DNA of 64,000 nucleotides from Hyphomicrobiales bacterium (lineage in GTDB: Bacteria; Pseudomonadota; Alphaproteobacteria; Rhizobiales; Rhizobiaceae), in the NCBI GenBank assembly GCA_021775415.1, contig JAJFHV010000012.1, positions 1-64,000 of the forward strand, read 5' to 3'. A program made the position numbers and the translations under genes. The notes under the pieces are model-generated. The model worked only from the letters and a program-made list of their open reading frames with translations, had not been told where the DNA came from and searched no databases. Within the stretch, counting starts at the first letter, position 1; every line of letters begins with the position of its first letter. This document shows, piece after piece, positions 34,974-44,217 of this stretch.

Positions 34974-36758
34974 ATGAACCGCGATGAAATAGACAAAAAA
35001 CGCCGCTCGCTTCGCCCGCTCGCACGATTGTTTCCTTATTTGAAGGCCTATCGCGGCCACGTCGCCGCCGCACTGTTTTTTCTGCTGTTAGCCGCTGCAA
35101 CCACATTGACGCTTCCAATTGCAGTGCGCCGGGTTTTGGACAAGGGTTTTTTTGAAGGTGACCCATTACTCGTCAATAATTATTTTACCATGCTGATACT
35201 GGTTGCAGCTGTGTTGGCGATTGCCAGCTCATGCCGCTATTATTTTGTGATCTGGCTGGGAGAACGGGTGATTTCAGACATCCGCAAGGACGTTTTTGCA
35301 AATGTTACCCGATTGAGTGCTGAATTCTTTGACACTTCAAAGTCCGGCGAAATCGTCTCGCGACTTACCGCGGACACAACCCAAATCAAATCTGCAGTCG
35401 GCGCAACGGCATCCATGGCCCTGCGCAATACACTGTTGGGCATCGGTGCGCTCATCATGATGATTTACACCTCACCGCGTCTTTCCTTGATTGTGATCGG
35501 TGCGATACCCTTGATTGTGTTGCCCATTGTAGCGTTTGGCCGTGCCGTGCGACGACGCTCACGCACCGCCCAGGATACGCTTGCTGATGCGACCGCTTAT
35601 GCATCTGAATCAATCTCGGCAGTGCGTACCATGCAGGCTTTTACCAATGGTGGATATGTTCGTGACCGGTTTTCAGATGCGGTGGATTTCGCCTTTGATG
35701 CAGCAAGGCTTGCTGTCCGGACAAGGGCGCTCCTTACTGCTTTTGCAATCTTTCTGGTTTTTGCCAGTGTTGTTGCAGTTTTATGGTTTGGCGCCCGCGA
35801 TGTTTTGAACGGCACCATGACACCAGGAACGCTCGGTCAGTTCCTGCTCTATGCAGTATTTGCGGCGGGCGCGCTTGCAGCACTCTCTGAGGTTTGGGGC
35901 GAACTTTCCCAAGCCGCCGGTTCTGCAGAACGCTTGATCGAGCTGCTGTCAGAGGAACCCGCAATCACGGTGCCGAAAAATCCTGCTACCCTGACAGAAC
36001 CGATAAAGGGAAAAATTACTTTCGACAAAATTGCCTTTACCTATCCTACCCGGCCCGATCAAGTCACCATGGAAGATGTTTCTTTTTCAATCAAACCCGG
36101 TGAAACTGTCGCTATAGTTGGGCCGTCCGGTGCCGGTAAAAGCACACTCTTTTCACTTCTGCTTCGGTTTTATGATCCGCAGCACGGCACAATCACGGTT
36201 GATAGTGTGGATATAAAGAAACTCGATCCCGTAGCGCTACGCCGTAATATTGCCCTAGTGCCGCAAGAAACAATGATCTTCGCGGCCAGTGCTCGGGAAA
36301 ACATCAGCTACGGCAAACCTAAAGCCGGAATGGATGAAATCATCAAAAGCGCGAAGGCAGCCAACGCTGATGAATTTATTGTAAAAATGCCGGGAGGATA
36401 TGAGACCGAACTGGGTGAGCGTGGCGTTACCTTGTCTGGCGGTCAGCGGCAAAGACTTGCCATAGCCCGCGCCATACTGAAAGACGCCCCCATCCTGTTG
36501 CTCGACGAGGCAACCAGTGCACTGGACGCCGAGAGCGAAAAGCTGGTCCAGGATGCGCTGGACCACTTGATGCAGGGCCGCACTACGCTGATCATTGCGC
36601 ACCGGCTGGCAACCATATTAAAGGCCGACCGTATATTGGTCGTTGATAACGGTAAAATCACCGAAGAAGGTACTCACAAATCCCTGATCAAAAAGAATGG
36701 TATCTATGCCCGTCTCGCCAAACTTCAGTTTGACACTGGCGCCAAGGCACTGGACTAG
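34974..36758 (+). CDS. ABC exporter, fused permease and ATPase (MsbA-like)
   Basis: A 594-residue half-transporter. Six transmembrane helices occupy residues about 30-310. The ATPase domain has Walker A VGPSGAGKSTL, signature LSGGQRQRLAIARA, Walker B ILLLDEATSALD and the H-loop IIAHRLAT. ATG 34974 is chosen since earlier residues of the open frame do not resemble the family. Such transporters next to rpmE are conserved in Rhizobiales; a lipid or peptide export role is possible. Confidence 0.92.
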   Translation: MNRDEIDKKRRSLRPLARLFPYLKAYRGHVAAALFFLLLAAATTLTLPIAVRRVLDKGFFEGDPLLVNNYFTMLILVAAVLAIASSCRYYFVIWLGERVISDIRKDVFANVTRLSAEFFDTSKSGEIVSRLTADTTQIKSAVGATASMALRNTLLGIGALIMMIYTSPRLSLIVIGAIPLIVLPIVAFGRAVRRRSRTAQDTLADATAYASESISAVRTMQAFTNGGYVRDRFSDAVDFAFDAARLAVRTRALLTAFAIFLVFASVVAVLWFGARDVLNGTMTPGTLGQFLLYAVFAAGALAALSEVWGELSQAAGSAERLIELLSEEPAITVPKNPATLTEPIKGKITFDKIAFTYPTRPDQVTMEDVSFSIKPGETVAIVGPSGAGKSTLFSLLLRFYDPQHGTITVDSVDIKKLDPVALRRNIALVPQETMIFAASARENISYGKPKAGMDEIIKSAKAANADEFIVKMPGGYETELGERGVTLSGGQRQRLAIARAILKDAPILLLDEATSALDAESEKLVQDALDHLMQGRTTLIIAHRLATILKADRILVVDNGKITEEGTHKSLIKKNGIYARLAKLQFDTGAKALD

Positions 36759-36785
36759 ATCAACCTCATTGAAAACTTCGAGCGT

Positions 36786-37295
36786 TTATCCAGCCCCGGT
36801 CATCCCTTGAACCAACCACACGCTCGCCAATAGAAAGCAGACAGCGGCTCCACCCGAAGCAATTGCCCGAATGTAATTCCAGAAGCTCCAGACAGGGACA
36901 TAAGTCTGCCAGTAGGCATGCGTGTCTTTGGCGGTATAATCCATAACATCAAGGCGCTGGTTCATGGGAACGTTGAACAAAAGTGACACAATAAAAACGC
37001 CGAAAAAATAGACCACGCCACCAACGACAATGGGATACATCGCGGGGCCGGACACATAAAAATAGGCATATCCAATGAATACCGGCGAGACGAAGGACAT
37101 GCCCAACAGCAATACCATAAAAACTGTTTTATAGACCTTGCGATTGATGAGCTGCATCGACTGGATTCCACCGGCGGGCTCTGTTGCAGCCAGTGATTTC
37201 ATTACAAAATCTGAAAACGTCAAGAAGACTCCGGAGACCAGCCCGCAGGCAATCACCGCAATTTGGCACGCAATCAGTAACAGATGTGATGTCAT
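36786..37295 (-). CDS. DUF1772 / anthrone oxygenase-like membrane protein
   Basis: A membrane protein of about 169 residues with four hydrophobic helices and the DUF1772 hallmark VPMNQRLDVMDY, followed by YWQTYVPVWSFWNYIRA. Fungal relatives are anthrone oxygenases; bacterial members are uncharacterised. GGAGAAAAC before the ATG at 37295 decides the start. It begins 20 bases after the NAD(P)-binding protein gene on the same strand and is probably co-transcribed with it under TetR control. Confidence 0.8.
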   Translation of the reverse strand: MTSHLLLIACQIAVIACGLVSGVFLTFSDFVMKSLAATEPAGGIQSMQLINRKVYKTVFMVLLLGMSFVSPVFIGYAYFYVSGPAMYPIVVGGVVYFFGVFIVSLLFNVPMNQRLDVMDYTAKDTHAYWQTYVPVWSFWNYIRAIASGGAAVCFLLASVWLVQGMTGAG

Positions 37296-37314
37296 GGTGT
37301 TTTCTCCATAAATT

Positions 37315-37944
37315 TCAGTATGACAAACTTGGGGTGGCGCGCAGATACGTGTTGTCAGCAACTTGCTTCAACATGAAATCGGCCACATCGGCGTACGAAA
37401 TTTTTAGCTTTATTGTCTCGTCCCCGACACCGAAACCATTTTTGTATTGCCCGGTGTGTTCGCCATCCACAAAATGTGCCGGTCGAACTATTACCCAATC
37501 CAGGGAGCTGTTTTTAACATGGCTCTCTTGCAGAGAGTGGTCACAATACATCCTGCGCATAACGAGAGGCGCAAGCAGGTATCGATAGTGAAATGGTAAT
37601 GCGTCCCGGCTATCCCCGGTGCCAAACGCTGACAGACAAACAAGCCGTTTAACGCCTGCACTCTCCATCGCACGAATAATGTTATTTGTGCCCTTTGCCC
37701 GCAATCCATCCTTGTTCAACAAGGGCATGCCTACGGCACACACGACAACATCGCGTTCCTGGACCGCTTTGTTTACCGATGCGGGATCCAACACATCTCC
37801 CTGTACGACCTCCAGATTCTTGGAGGACTGATCCGATTTTCGCGGATTGCGCGAAAACGCTGCAACATCGTGCCCTTCCTTCAGGGCCTGATCCACCAGA
37901 TGACGGCCTACCTTCCCGGTAGCACCAAAGACTATCATTCTCAT
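37315..37944 (-). CDS. NAD(P)H-binding SDR/NmrA-like oxidoreductase
   Basis: A 209-residue atypical short-chain dehydrogenase. The nucleotide fold is MIVFGATGKVGRHLVDQAL, and VVCAVGMP and LVCLSAFGTGDSRD match NAD(P)H-binding NmrA-like proteins. The classical YxxxK is not evident, as in such regulators and reductases. GGAG before the ATG at 37944 decides the start. It is the first gene of a pair with the DUF1772 protein, divergent from the TetR-type gene across an operator array. Confidence 0.85.
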   Translation of the reverse strand: MRMIVFGATGKVGRHLVDQALKEGHDVAAFSRNPRKSDQSSKNLEVVQGDVLDPASVNKAVQERDVVVCAVGMPLLNKDGLRAKGTNNIIRAMESAGVKRLVCLSAFGTGDSRDALPFHYRYLLAPLVMRRMYCDHSLQESHVKNSSLDWVIVRPAHFVDGEHTGQYKNGFGVGDETIKLKISYADVADFMLKQVADNTYLRATPSLSY

Positions 37945-37960
37945 TTTTATCTCCATTAAC

Positions 37961-37990
37961 TTGACACCGTGTCAATTGACATGATGTCAA
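37961..37990. promoter_or_regulatory. Two contiguous palindromic operators
   Basis: TTGACACCGTGTCAA (37961-37975) and TTGACATGATGTCAA (37976-37990) are perfect 15-base palindromes around one central base, placed back to back between the divergent SDR and TetR genes. They fit binding by the adjacent TetR-family protein as two dimers. The 15-base period differs from the usual TetR spacing, so cooperative binding on opposite faces is possible. Confidence 0.8.
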
Positions 37991-38001
37991 ATACGGATTA
38001 C

Positions 38002-38016
38002 TTTACACCATGTCAA
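38002..38016. promoter_or_regulatory. Third operator copy over the TetR start codon
   Basis: TTTACACCATGTCAA is a two-mismatch copy of TTGACACCGTGTCAA and includes the ATG of the TetR gene at 38010. This suggests autorepression by blocking the start region; the register from the second site is a further 26 bases. Confidence 0.6.
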
Positions 38017-38597
38017 GTAAAAATTCAGAAACAAGAAATAAGATCCTGAAAGCCTGTGTTCATCTGTTGGAGACCAGCCAGGGCAAAGAAGTTCGAATGA
38101 CAGATATCGCCAGGCATGCCGGTATTTCACGGCAGGCACTATATCTGCACTTCGCCACGCGGGCAGAGCTATTGATTGCGACGACCCATTATGTTGATGA
38201 GTTGCTGGAAAGTGAAAAGCGGCTTGCGGCAAGTCGAACTGCGGAAACAGGCATTCAGCGCCTGGATGCCTACATAGAGGCTTGGGGCAGTTACATACCG
38301 GAAGTTTACGGTATCGCCGGTGCACTGCTCGCCATGAAAGACACAGACGAGGCTGCGGCCAAAGCCTGGAACGAGCGGATGGAGGACATGCGCGAAGGCT
38401 GCGAAGCAGCAATCAATGCACTGCAAAACGACAAAACGCTGTCACCCGCCTATTCTCCAGATGAAGCCACAGACATTCTCTGGACGATGTTGTCGATCCG
38501 CAACTGGGAACTGCTATGCATCGAACGTGGATGGTCACAGAAAAAATATTTGGAAAATCTCAAATCACTGGCGCGCCGTGCCTTCTTGGCCAGCTGA
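38010..38597 (+). CDS. TetR/AcrR-family transcriptional repressor
   Basis: A 195-residue regulator. The N-terminal HTH is KILKACVHLLETSQGKEVRM followed by TDIARHAGISRQALYLHFATRAELL. The C-terminal ligand domain is unassigned. It is divergent from the SDR/DUF1772 pair with tandem palindromes between, so it probably controls that pair and itself. The inducer is unknown. Confidence 0.92.
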   Translation: MSSKNSETRNKILKACVHLLETSQGKEVRMTDIARHAGISRQALYLHFATRAELLIATTHYVDELLESEKRLAASRTAETGIQRLDAYIEAWGSYIPEVYGIAGALLAMKDTDEAAAKAWNERMEDMREGCEAAINALQNDKTLSPAYSPDEATDILWTMLSIRNWELLCIERGWSQKKYLENLKSLARRAFLAS

Positions 38598-38623
38598 GTT
38601 ACCAACCAGGAGGCAAAACGGCT

Positions 38624-39655
38624 CTAGCGCTCAGTAAGCTTCAATTCAATCCGGCGGTTCCTGGCGCGCGCTTCATCCGTGTCACCCTCTTCCAATGGAT
38701 GAAATTCACCAAAGCCTGCAGCAACAAGCCGTTCAGCCGGGATACCTTCATGGATGAAAAACCGCACAACCGACATAGCCCGGGTTGAAGAAAGTTCCCA
38801 ATTGTCCCGGATACGTCCGGTGCCCGTGAGCGGAATATTATCCGTATGTCCATCCACCCGCAGCACCCAGTTGATATCGTCAGGTATTTCAGAGCCAATT
38901 TGCAAAAGCGCACTGGCAACTTTCAACATCTCTGCCTTGCCACCATCATTCAGTTCCGCACCGCCGGAGGAAAACAAAACCTCGGAAGGAAATACAAACC
39001 GGTCCCCGACAATTCGCACATCTGAGCGGCCACCAAGAATTTCACGCAACCGGCCAAAGAAATCAGAACGATAGCGATTAAGTTCCTGAACGCGCTGGGC
39101 GAGTGCAACATTGAGGCGTTTTCCCAGGTCGGCAATTTTTGTCTGGCTTTCCCGGTCCCTGGATTCAGAAACATCAAGTGCATCTTCAAGTGCTGCAATC
39201 TGGCGTCGAAGTGCAGCAATTTGCTGATTGAGCAGTTCAACCTGGGAAAGCGCCCGCTGACTGAGCTGGCGTTCTTGATCCAGCTTGGACGACAGGCTTC
39301 CAATTTTTGTCTGCGCCTCATCACCTACACCGGCATCTTCATCCAGCAATTTCTGCAACCGTGAACCCTCACTTTCGGCATCAGCCAGTGAAGCTTCCAT
39401 ATTGGCAAGCGAATCTTCGAGGTTTTGTTTGGTGGATTGCTCCAGTGCAAGCAGCGACGTCAGCTCGTCGATTTGAGAATTCAATCGGTTGAGAACAGCA
39501 TCCTTGCCGGTAATCTCCTGGCTGAGCAGAAATTGGGCAAGTACAAATACGGAAAGCAGAAACATGATGGCCAGCAGCAAAGTTGCCAGCGCATCAACGA
39601 AGCCTGGCCAGTAATTGACACTTCGCTCTCGATATCTTGATCCTACACCTGCCAT
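38624..39655 (-). CDS. MotB/OmpA-like peptidoglycan-binding protein
   Basis: A 343-residue inner-membrane protein with one N-terminal transmembrane helix (FVDALATLLLAIMFLLSVFV), a coiled-coil stalk from residue 55 to about 190, and a C-terminal OmpA domain containing VDGHTDNIP, NWELSSTRAMSVVRFF and RNRRIELKL. This is the MotB-type partner of the adjacent proton-channel protein. The stalk is much longer than in MotB. No flagellar gene is nearby, so it is a cell-envelope motor of unknown task, not flagellar. Confidence 0.88.
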   Translation of the reverse strand: MAGVGSRYRERSVNYWPGFVDALATLLLAIMFLLSVFVLAQFLLSQEITGKDAVLNRLNSQIDELTSLLALEQSTKQNLEDSLANMEASLADAESEGSRLQKLLDEDAGVGDEAQTKIGSLSSKLDQERQLSQRALSQVELLNQQIAALRRQIAALEDALDVSESRDRESQTKIADLGKRLNVALAQRVQELNRYRSDFFGRLREILGGRSDVRIVGDRFVFPSEVLFSSGGAELNDGGKAEMLKVASALLQIGSEIPDDINWVLRVDGHTDNIPLTGTGRIRDNWELSSTRAMSVVRFFIHEGIPAERLVAAGFGEFHPLEEGDTDEARARNRRIELKLTER

Positions 39656-39673
39656 CTATGTCGTACCGATCCC

Positions 39674-40663
39674 TCAGCTCTTTGAAGCCTTTTCAAAAAA
39701 AGCATTAAGCTTCTCCATGAACTTCAACAGCTCTTTTTGTTGCGCTTCCTGCTGGTTCAATTGGTCACGATTGATCTTTTGTTCGGCGCGCATGTGCTTG
39801 ACCATTTCCTGAATGCTCTCTACCAGGCTGGCAAGTGCTGCTGTAACTTTGTTGGAGTTACCCTGTCCCTGAAGGCGCTGGGTCACCAACTCAAGATGCG
39901 CCTGCATCTCCTCCGCATTTGCGCCCGGCGCAAGCGACAATTCGGAGCCCAGATCAGTGACCGAAGAAAGCCAGTTTTCAAGTTCGGTATAGAACCGTGT
40001 CTGCGCTCGCCCGGCCTGAAGGTCAAGAAATCCAAGAACCAGAGAACCGGCAAGACCAAACAGCGAGGATGAAAAAGCCGTGCCCATACCATCGAGTGGT
40101 GCCTTCAGCCCGCTCTTGAGAGCATCCAGTATATCATTGGCATCGCCCGAGTTGGGATCCAGCGATTGTATCGTGTCGCCAATCGACCCGATGGTCTGCA
40201 ACAAGCCCCAAAAGGTTCCAAGCAGTCCAAGAAACACCAGCAGCCCAATGAGATATCGCGATATGTCCCGGGTCTCATCCAGCCGGTTGCCGATTGAATC
40301 CAGTATCGAGCGCATCGAATGGGTTGAGATGGTCATGTCTTGGCCCGACTGGCCGAGCAACGCCTTCATTGGTGCCAACATCACCGGCTCACGGCTGGTT
40401 TCAAGTTCGGCATTACCCTGCCTGAAACTGTTCACCCAGGTTACTTCCGGTATCAGCCGAAATACCTGTATCAACGCCAAAAGAATACCAACAACCAAAA
40501 CACCCAAAATCAACCCGTTAAGGCCAGGATTGGTGACAAAAGCCGATGCAATTTGACGATAAAGAATGGCCCCCAAAAAGCTAACAATGATCAAAAATAT
40601 GATCATCGAGGCCAGAAAAACACCTGGATTGGATAGTTTGTGGGGGTCAAATTCCCGGGCCAA
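39674..40663 (-). CDS. MotA/TolQ/ExbB-type proton channel protein
   Basis: About 329 residues with transmembrane helices near residues 25-45, 65-85, 150-170 and 205-225, and the MotA/ExbB block FLGLLGTFWGLLQTIGSIGD and GMGTAFSSSLFGLAGSLVLGF. A TTG at 40663 is chosen because GGAGG lies six bases upstream; the frame is open from 40684. The C-terminus is a coiled coil with many Gln and Lys. It precedes the MotB-like gene by 18 bases and the two probably form one stator. Confidence 0.85.
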   Translation of the reverse strand: MAREFDPHKLSNPGVFLASMIIFLIIVSFLGAILYRQIASAFVTNPGLNGLILGVLVVGILLALIQVFRLIPEVTWVNSFRQGNAELETSREPVMLAPMKALLGQSGQDMTISTHSMRSILDSIGNRLDETRDISRYLIGLLVFLGLLGTFWGLLQTIGSIGDTIQSLDPNSGDANDILDALKSGLKAPLDGMGTAFSSSLFGLAGSLVLGFLDLQAGRAQTRFYTELENWLSSVTDLGSELSLAPGANAEEMQAHLELVTQRLQGQGNSNKVTAALASLVESIQEMVKHMRAEQKINRDQLNQQEAQQKELLKFMEKLNAFFEKASKS

Positions 40664-40767
40664 TGCGCGCCTCCGGTTTAGCAAATGTATTGGAAAATTC
40701 GCAGCAACAAATCAATTCGTCCAAAGCTATACAATATGATTGCGAAATGAAAGCGGCGGATAAATGT

Positions 40768-41568
40768 TCAGTCCGCCTGACCGCCTTTTACCACCAGTTC
40801 CAGGATTGCCCGGTGAATACGCTCATTTCCGGCAATGATGGATTTGGAGGAAAACATGTCCTTGCCGCCAGAAAAATCGGTGACGAAGCCACCCGCCTCA
40901 CGTATCAAAATCATCCCCGCAGCAAAGTCCCATGGATCGGGCCCGGACTGCCAACATCCATCCATTCGACCAGCAGCGATATAGGCAAGATCAAGCGCTG
41001 TGGACCCGGAACACCGTAGTCCGGCAGCTTCCCGCATGATCAGTTGCTCTTGTTCGAGGAAGGGTTTGTGGTTTTTCTTGCCAAGATGTGGAATGAACGT
41101 CGAAATTACACTGTCAGATAAATCCCTGCGACCGGCAACCCGCATACGCTTGTCATTGAGATATGCACCCTGCCCCCGCTCAGCGGCAAACAACTCGTCG
41201 GTTAGCGGTTGATAGATAACCCCTGCAACGATATCACCTTCCCGCTCCAGCGCAATTGACACGCAATAATGCGGAATTCCATGAAGAAAATTGGAAGTAC
41301 CATCCAACGGATCAACGATCCAGCGGTTTTGCGGGTCCCTTCCCTTGATCTCCCCACTTTCCTCCATCAAAAACCCAAAATCAGGCCGCGCCTTGCCGAG
41401 TTCCTGTCGGGCGATTTTTTCCGCCTTGTGATCCGCACTGGTCACAAAGTCGCCGGGACCTTTCGTCGAAACCTGAAGATTTTGAATTTCCCCAAAATCA
41501 CGGGTCAGGGCACGACCGGCCTTCATGGCAGCCTGGGTCATTACATTTAAAAGGGCTGAGCGTGCCAA
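40768..41568 (-). CDS. suhB: Inositol monophosphatase family protein
   Basis: A 266-residue lithium-sensitive phosphatase. Metal-site motifs FLMEESGEI, IVDPLDGTSNFLHGIPHY and PDPWDFAAGMILIREAGG are present. SuhB-type enzymes hydrolyse inositol-1-phosphate and also act in antitermination; the physiological substrate here is open. It lies 26 bases downstream of efp on the same strand, an arrangement seen in rhizobia. Confidence 0.93.
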   Translation of the reverse strand: MARSALLNVMTQAAMKAGRALTRDFGEIQNLQVSTKGPGDFVTSADHKAEKIARQELGKARPDFGFLMEESGEIKGRDPQNRWIVDPLDGTSNFLHGIPHYCVSIALEREGDIVAGVIYQPLTDELFAAERGQGAYLNDKRMRVAGRRDLSDSVISTFIPHLGKKNHKPFLEQEQLIMREAAGLRCSGSTALDLAYIAAGRMDGCWQSGPDPWDFAAGMILIREAGGFVTDFSGGKDMFSSKSIIAGNERIHRAILELVVKGGQAD

Positions 41569-41594
41569 ATTACGAACTCCGCTTGGGTTTGGAT

Positions 41595-42158
41595 TTATTC
41601 AGCGCGCCGCAGGTAGGCGACTTCATTGGTATCAACAACTATTTTTTCGCCCGCATCAATGAATTGCGGCACCATAACACGCACTCCATTTTCAAGCATC
41701 GCAGGCTTGTAGGATGAAGTTGCCGTTTGACCTTTAACAACCGGGTCAGCTTCGGAAATTTCCAGAACCACCTGATCGGGCAGGCTCACACCAATTGGCT
41801 TTTCCTCATAAAGTTCAACCTGAACCGACATGCCATCCATCAGGAATGCGGCTCTTTCGCCTACAAAATCTTTTTGCAGTTCGAGCTGCTCATAGGATTC
41901 TGTATCCATGAATACCAGAGCTTCCCCTTCTTCATAAAGGAACTGGAAGTCTTTCTGCTCAAGACGAACCTTTTCAACGGTCTCATTCGCCCGAAATCGC
42001 TCATTGTGCTTGGTACCGTCAATCAGGTTTTTAAGTTCCACCTGATTGAATGCACCACCCTTTCCGGGCTTCACCGCATTGGTTTTTACGGCAATCCAAA
42101 GTGAGTTTTTGTGCTCGATCACATTGCCGGGCTTGATCTCGTTACCATTGACTTTCAT
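41595..42158 (-). CDS. efp: Translation elongation factor P
   Basis: A 187-residue EF-P beginning [21 protein letters not shown]. The site of modification is the Lys in [15 protein letters not shown], near residue 34, which is beta-lysylated in many bacteria. C-terminal motifs include [23 protein letters not shown]. It relieves ribosome stalling at polyproline; the modifying genes epmA and epmB are not in the window. Confidence 0.97.
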   Translation of the reverse strand: MKVNGNEIKPGNVIEHKNSLWIAVKTNAVKPGKGGAFNQVELKNLIDGTKHNERFRANETVEKVRLEQKDFQFLYEEGEALVFMDTESYEQLELQKDFVGERAAFLMDGMSVQVELYEEKPIGVSLPDQVVLEISEADPVVKGQTATSSYKPAMLENGVRVMVPQFIDAGEKIVVDTNEVAYLRRAE

Positions 42159-42255
42159 CGAAATACCTCAGGCCCATCAGCGGACCGGTCTCCAAATTGT
42201 TTTGAACGGGGAGTTGCTGCGGATTGACCACAAAAGACCGTCATACGCAAGTCTT

Positions 42256-43155
42256 TCAGGCAACCGCTCTCAACAGACCAGCGGCACGAACCGAAACCTC
42301 AACCGACATATCGATCAAATCACTCGCATCGCCGGTAAATGTACCAGACACCGGGATAGCCTGTGCCGGTTCGCGGGCAACAGCAACCGGCACCAGGTTT
42401 TGACCACCCACCTGCCCGTTTGTTGGATCAAACTCCCGCCATCCAGCACCTGGCAAATACACCTGAACCCAGGCGTGTGTGGCGCCCGCACCGACGGTTT
42501 CGCTTTCATCACCATCCAGGGCCGGATCGTAGAGGTAGCCACTGACAAAACGTGCAGCAAGCCCGACACTGCGCACCACTTCCATCATAAACAGGGCATA
42601 ATCCCGGCAGGTCCCGGATTGCTTTTGCAAGGTTTCGACCGGATCCTGAACACCGGGCTCATGCCGTACTTCGTAGGAGAATTGTTCCTTAATGCCGGAG
42701 GTTACGGAAAGCAGGAACCGCTCTGTATCCGTCCCACCATTTTGCAGCTGCAGATATCTGCGTGTCCACTCTGTGACCAACCGCTCCGGATCGGAGTAGT
42801 GTCGTTCAATTGTGCGTCCCAAATCAGCGGTTTCGCGAACCGGATAACTGAACGGAATTGTTCTCGCATAAGGCTCAATCGCAAGATTGAGGTCTGCTGC
42901 CTGGTGCCTTTCAATTTCAATGCGTGATTCCAGAACGAGCGTGTCTGAAGGCCCTTCGAATTCCGCAATCGCGACCGAATTGCCAAACACATCGAATATC
43001 CAGCGCAACTTGGCATTTGGCTCGATTGCGATCACTGCATCGAGGACCCGCAAGTCATGGCTGTCACGGGGCCGAAACATCAAGCGATGCACACCAAACT
43101 GCACCGGCTTGCGATACCGGTAGGTTGTGCGGTGATTTACTGTCAGCTGTTGCAA
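42256..43155 (-). CDS. Transglutaminase-like protein
   Basis: A 299-residue protein starting MQQLTVNHRTTYRYRKPVQ, the typical bacterial transglutaminase N-terminal domain. The core triad is visible: Cys in QSGTCRDYALFM, His in GATHAWVQVYLPG and Asp in REFDPTNG. It is the last gene of a trio with the alpha-E and circularly permuted ATP-grasp genes. This trio is predicted from comparative genomics to make or process a peptide-like amide bond; the product is unknown. Confidence 0.9.
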   Translation of the reverse strand: MQQLTVNHRTTYRYRKPVQFGVHRLMFRPRDSHDLRVLDAVIAIEPNAKLRWIFDVFGNSVAIAEFEGPSDTLVLESRIEIERHQAADLNLAIEPYARTIPFSYPVRETADLGRTIERHYSDPERLVTEWTRRYLQLQNGGTDTERFLLSVTSGIKEQFSYEVRHEPGVQDPVETLQKQSGTCRDYALFMMEVVRSVGLAARFVSGYLYDPALDGDESETVGAGATHAWVQVYLPGAGWREFDPTNGQVGGQNLVPVAVAREPAQAIPVSGTFTGDASDLIDMSVEVSVRAAGLLRAVA

Positions 43156-43236
43156 TTTTCTGATTCTCTTCCGGTGAATGTCGGGATTCCCTTACAGGGT
43201 CTATCCAACATGGGCAAATGACATCAACAATTCAAT

Positions 43237-44217
43237 TTAAGATGCTTGTTCTTCATAATTGAAATAGGCATTCGCTATGCCATTTGAAAGGCTACCAAGC
43301 TCTGTTTGTAGCTGATCCAGAAATTTATGGAGACTATTGGAGGTAAAGTTACCCCCGGGCCCGGTACCAAGCGAAAACTCCAGAGTGCGACGAGTTTTTT
43401 CAACCGCTTCTGATGAATATCCCTGATGAATGCGTTCTACATCGCCAAGCCGTTCCGATACTCGCCCAATACACCGCGCAACGGAACGGGGAAATTCGGT
43501 GTTGTGCAGGAGAAAAGTTGCAATATCCGTTGGCGATGACCCGGCCGGATGACAGCTGCGATACGCGTGATATCCAGCCAGCGAGCGAAGCAATACATTC
43601 CAGTGAACCGAGGCAACCGGATCAGCTTCGCTTACCTGCAATCGGTCAAACCCCATGTCGAGAGTTCGCGTTGTCTGGTCACCTCGTTCTATGTATTTTC
43701 CCATTTCATAAAAACACCAGGGCTCACTGCGCAGGAACGTACCTTCGGCTATGCCCTCAAACGCCTGGCATTTTATGATGATCGATTTCAGAGCCTCGGA
43801 CAGCTTGGGGGACTGGATATCCCTGGACTTCAGCTCGCCCATCTCTGCGTGAAAGATATTCAACTGGGTCCACATTTCGGTGCTGAGCAAATGGCGAACG
43901 GATCGGGCATTTTCCCGGGCATACCTGATCGAGCAAATAATGGACGACGGATTCTCTCTATCCAGAAAGTAGAAGTTTGCAACCGATTGAGCCGTTACCT
44001 CCCCGCGAGCATCAACAAACCGCGTGCCGTCCTTGTATAAATCAAGAACACGTTGCCATTCTGAACCTTCAGGCGCATTCCGCGCATAGGTTTCCGTTGT
44101 ATGCAGCAAACGTGCCATGCTTTCAGCACGCTCTACATAGCGTCCAATCCAGAAAATGTTTTCGGCAAATCGCGCCAGCAAACTAGACAAGAACCCAGGT
44201 ATCCTTTGATCCGCCAC
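43237..44217 (-). CDS. Alpha-E domain protein (DUF403)
   Basis: A 326-residue mostly helical protein. The motif LLARFAENIFWIGRYVERAESMARLL near the N-terminus and WNVLLRSLAGYHAYR are characteristic of the alpha-E family. The open frame from GTG 44217 overlaps the ATP-grasp gene by 35 bases; a TTG at 44181, next to its stop, could be the true start since homologues begin at LLAR. The alpha-E family always accompanies circularly permuted ATP-grasp proteins and its function is unknown. Confidence 0.88.
   Translation of the reverse strand: MADQRIPGFLSSLLARFAENIFWIGRYVERAESMARLLHTTETYARNAPEGSEWQRVLDLYKDGTRFVDARGEVTAQSVANFYFLDRENPSSIICSIRYARENARSVRHLLSTEMWTQLNIFHAEMGELKSRDIQSPKLSEALKSIIIKCQAFEGIAEGTFLRSEPWCFYEMGKYIERGDQTTRTLDMGFDRLQVSEADPVASVHWNVLLRSLAGYHAYRSCHPAGSSPTDIATFLLHNTEFPRSVARCIGRVSERLGDVERIHQGYSSEAVEKTRRTLEFSLGTGPGGNFTSNSLHKFLDQLQTELGSLSNGIANAYFNYEEQAS

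Noticed and set aside
38624-40684. Zorya anti-phage system (ZorA/ZorB)
   Set aside because: A MotA/MotB-like pair alone is not Zorya; no ZorC/ZorD helicase or ZorE nuclease gene is adjacent, and neighbours are housekeeping genes.
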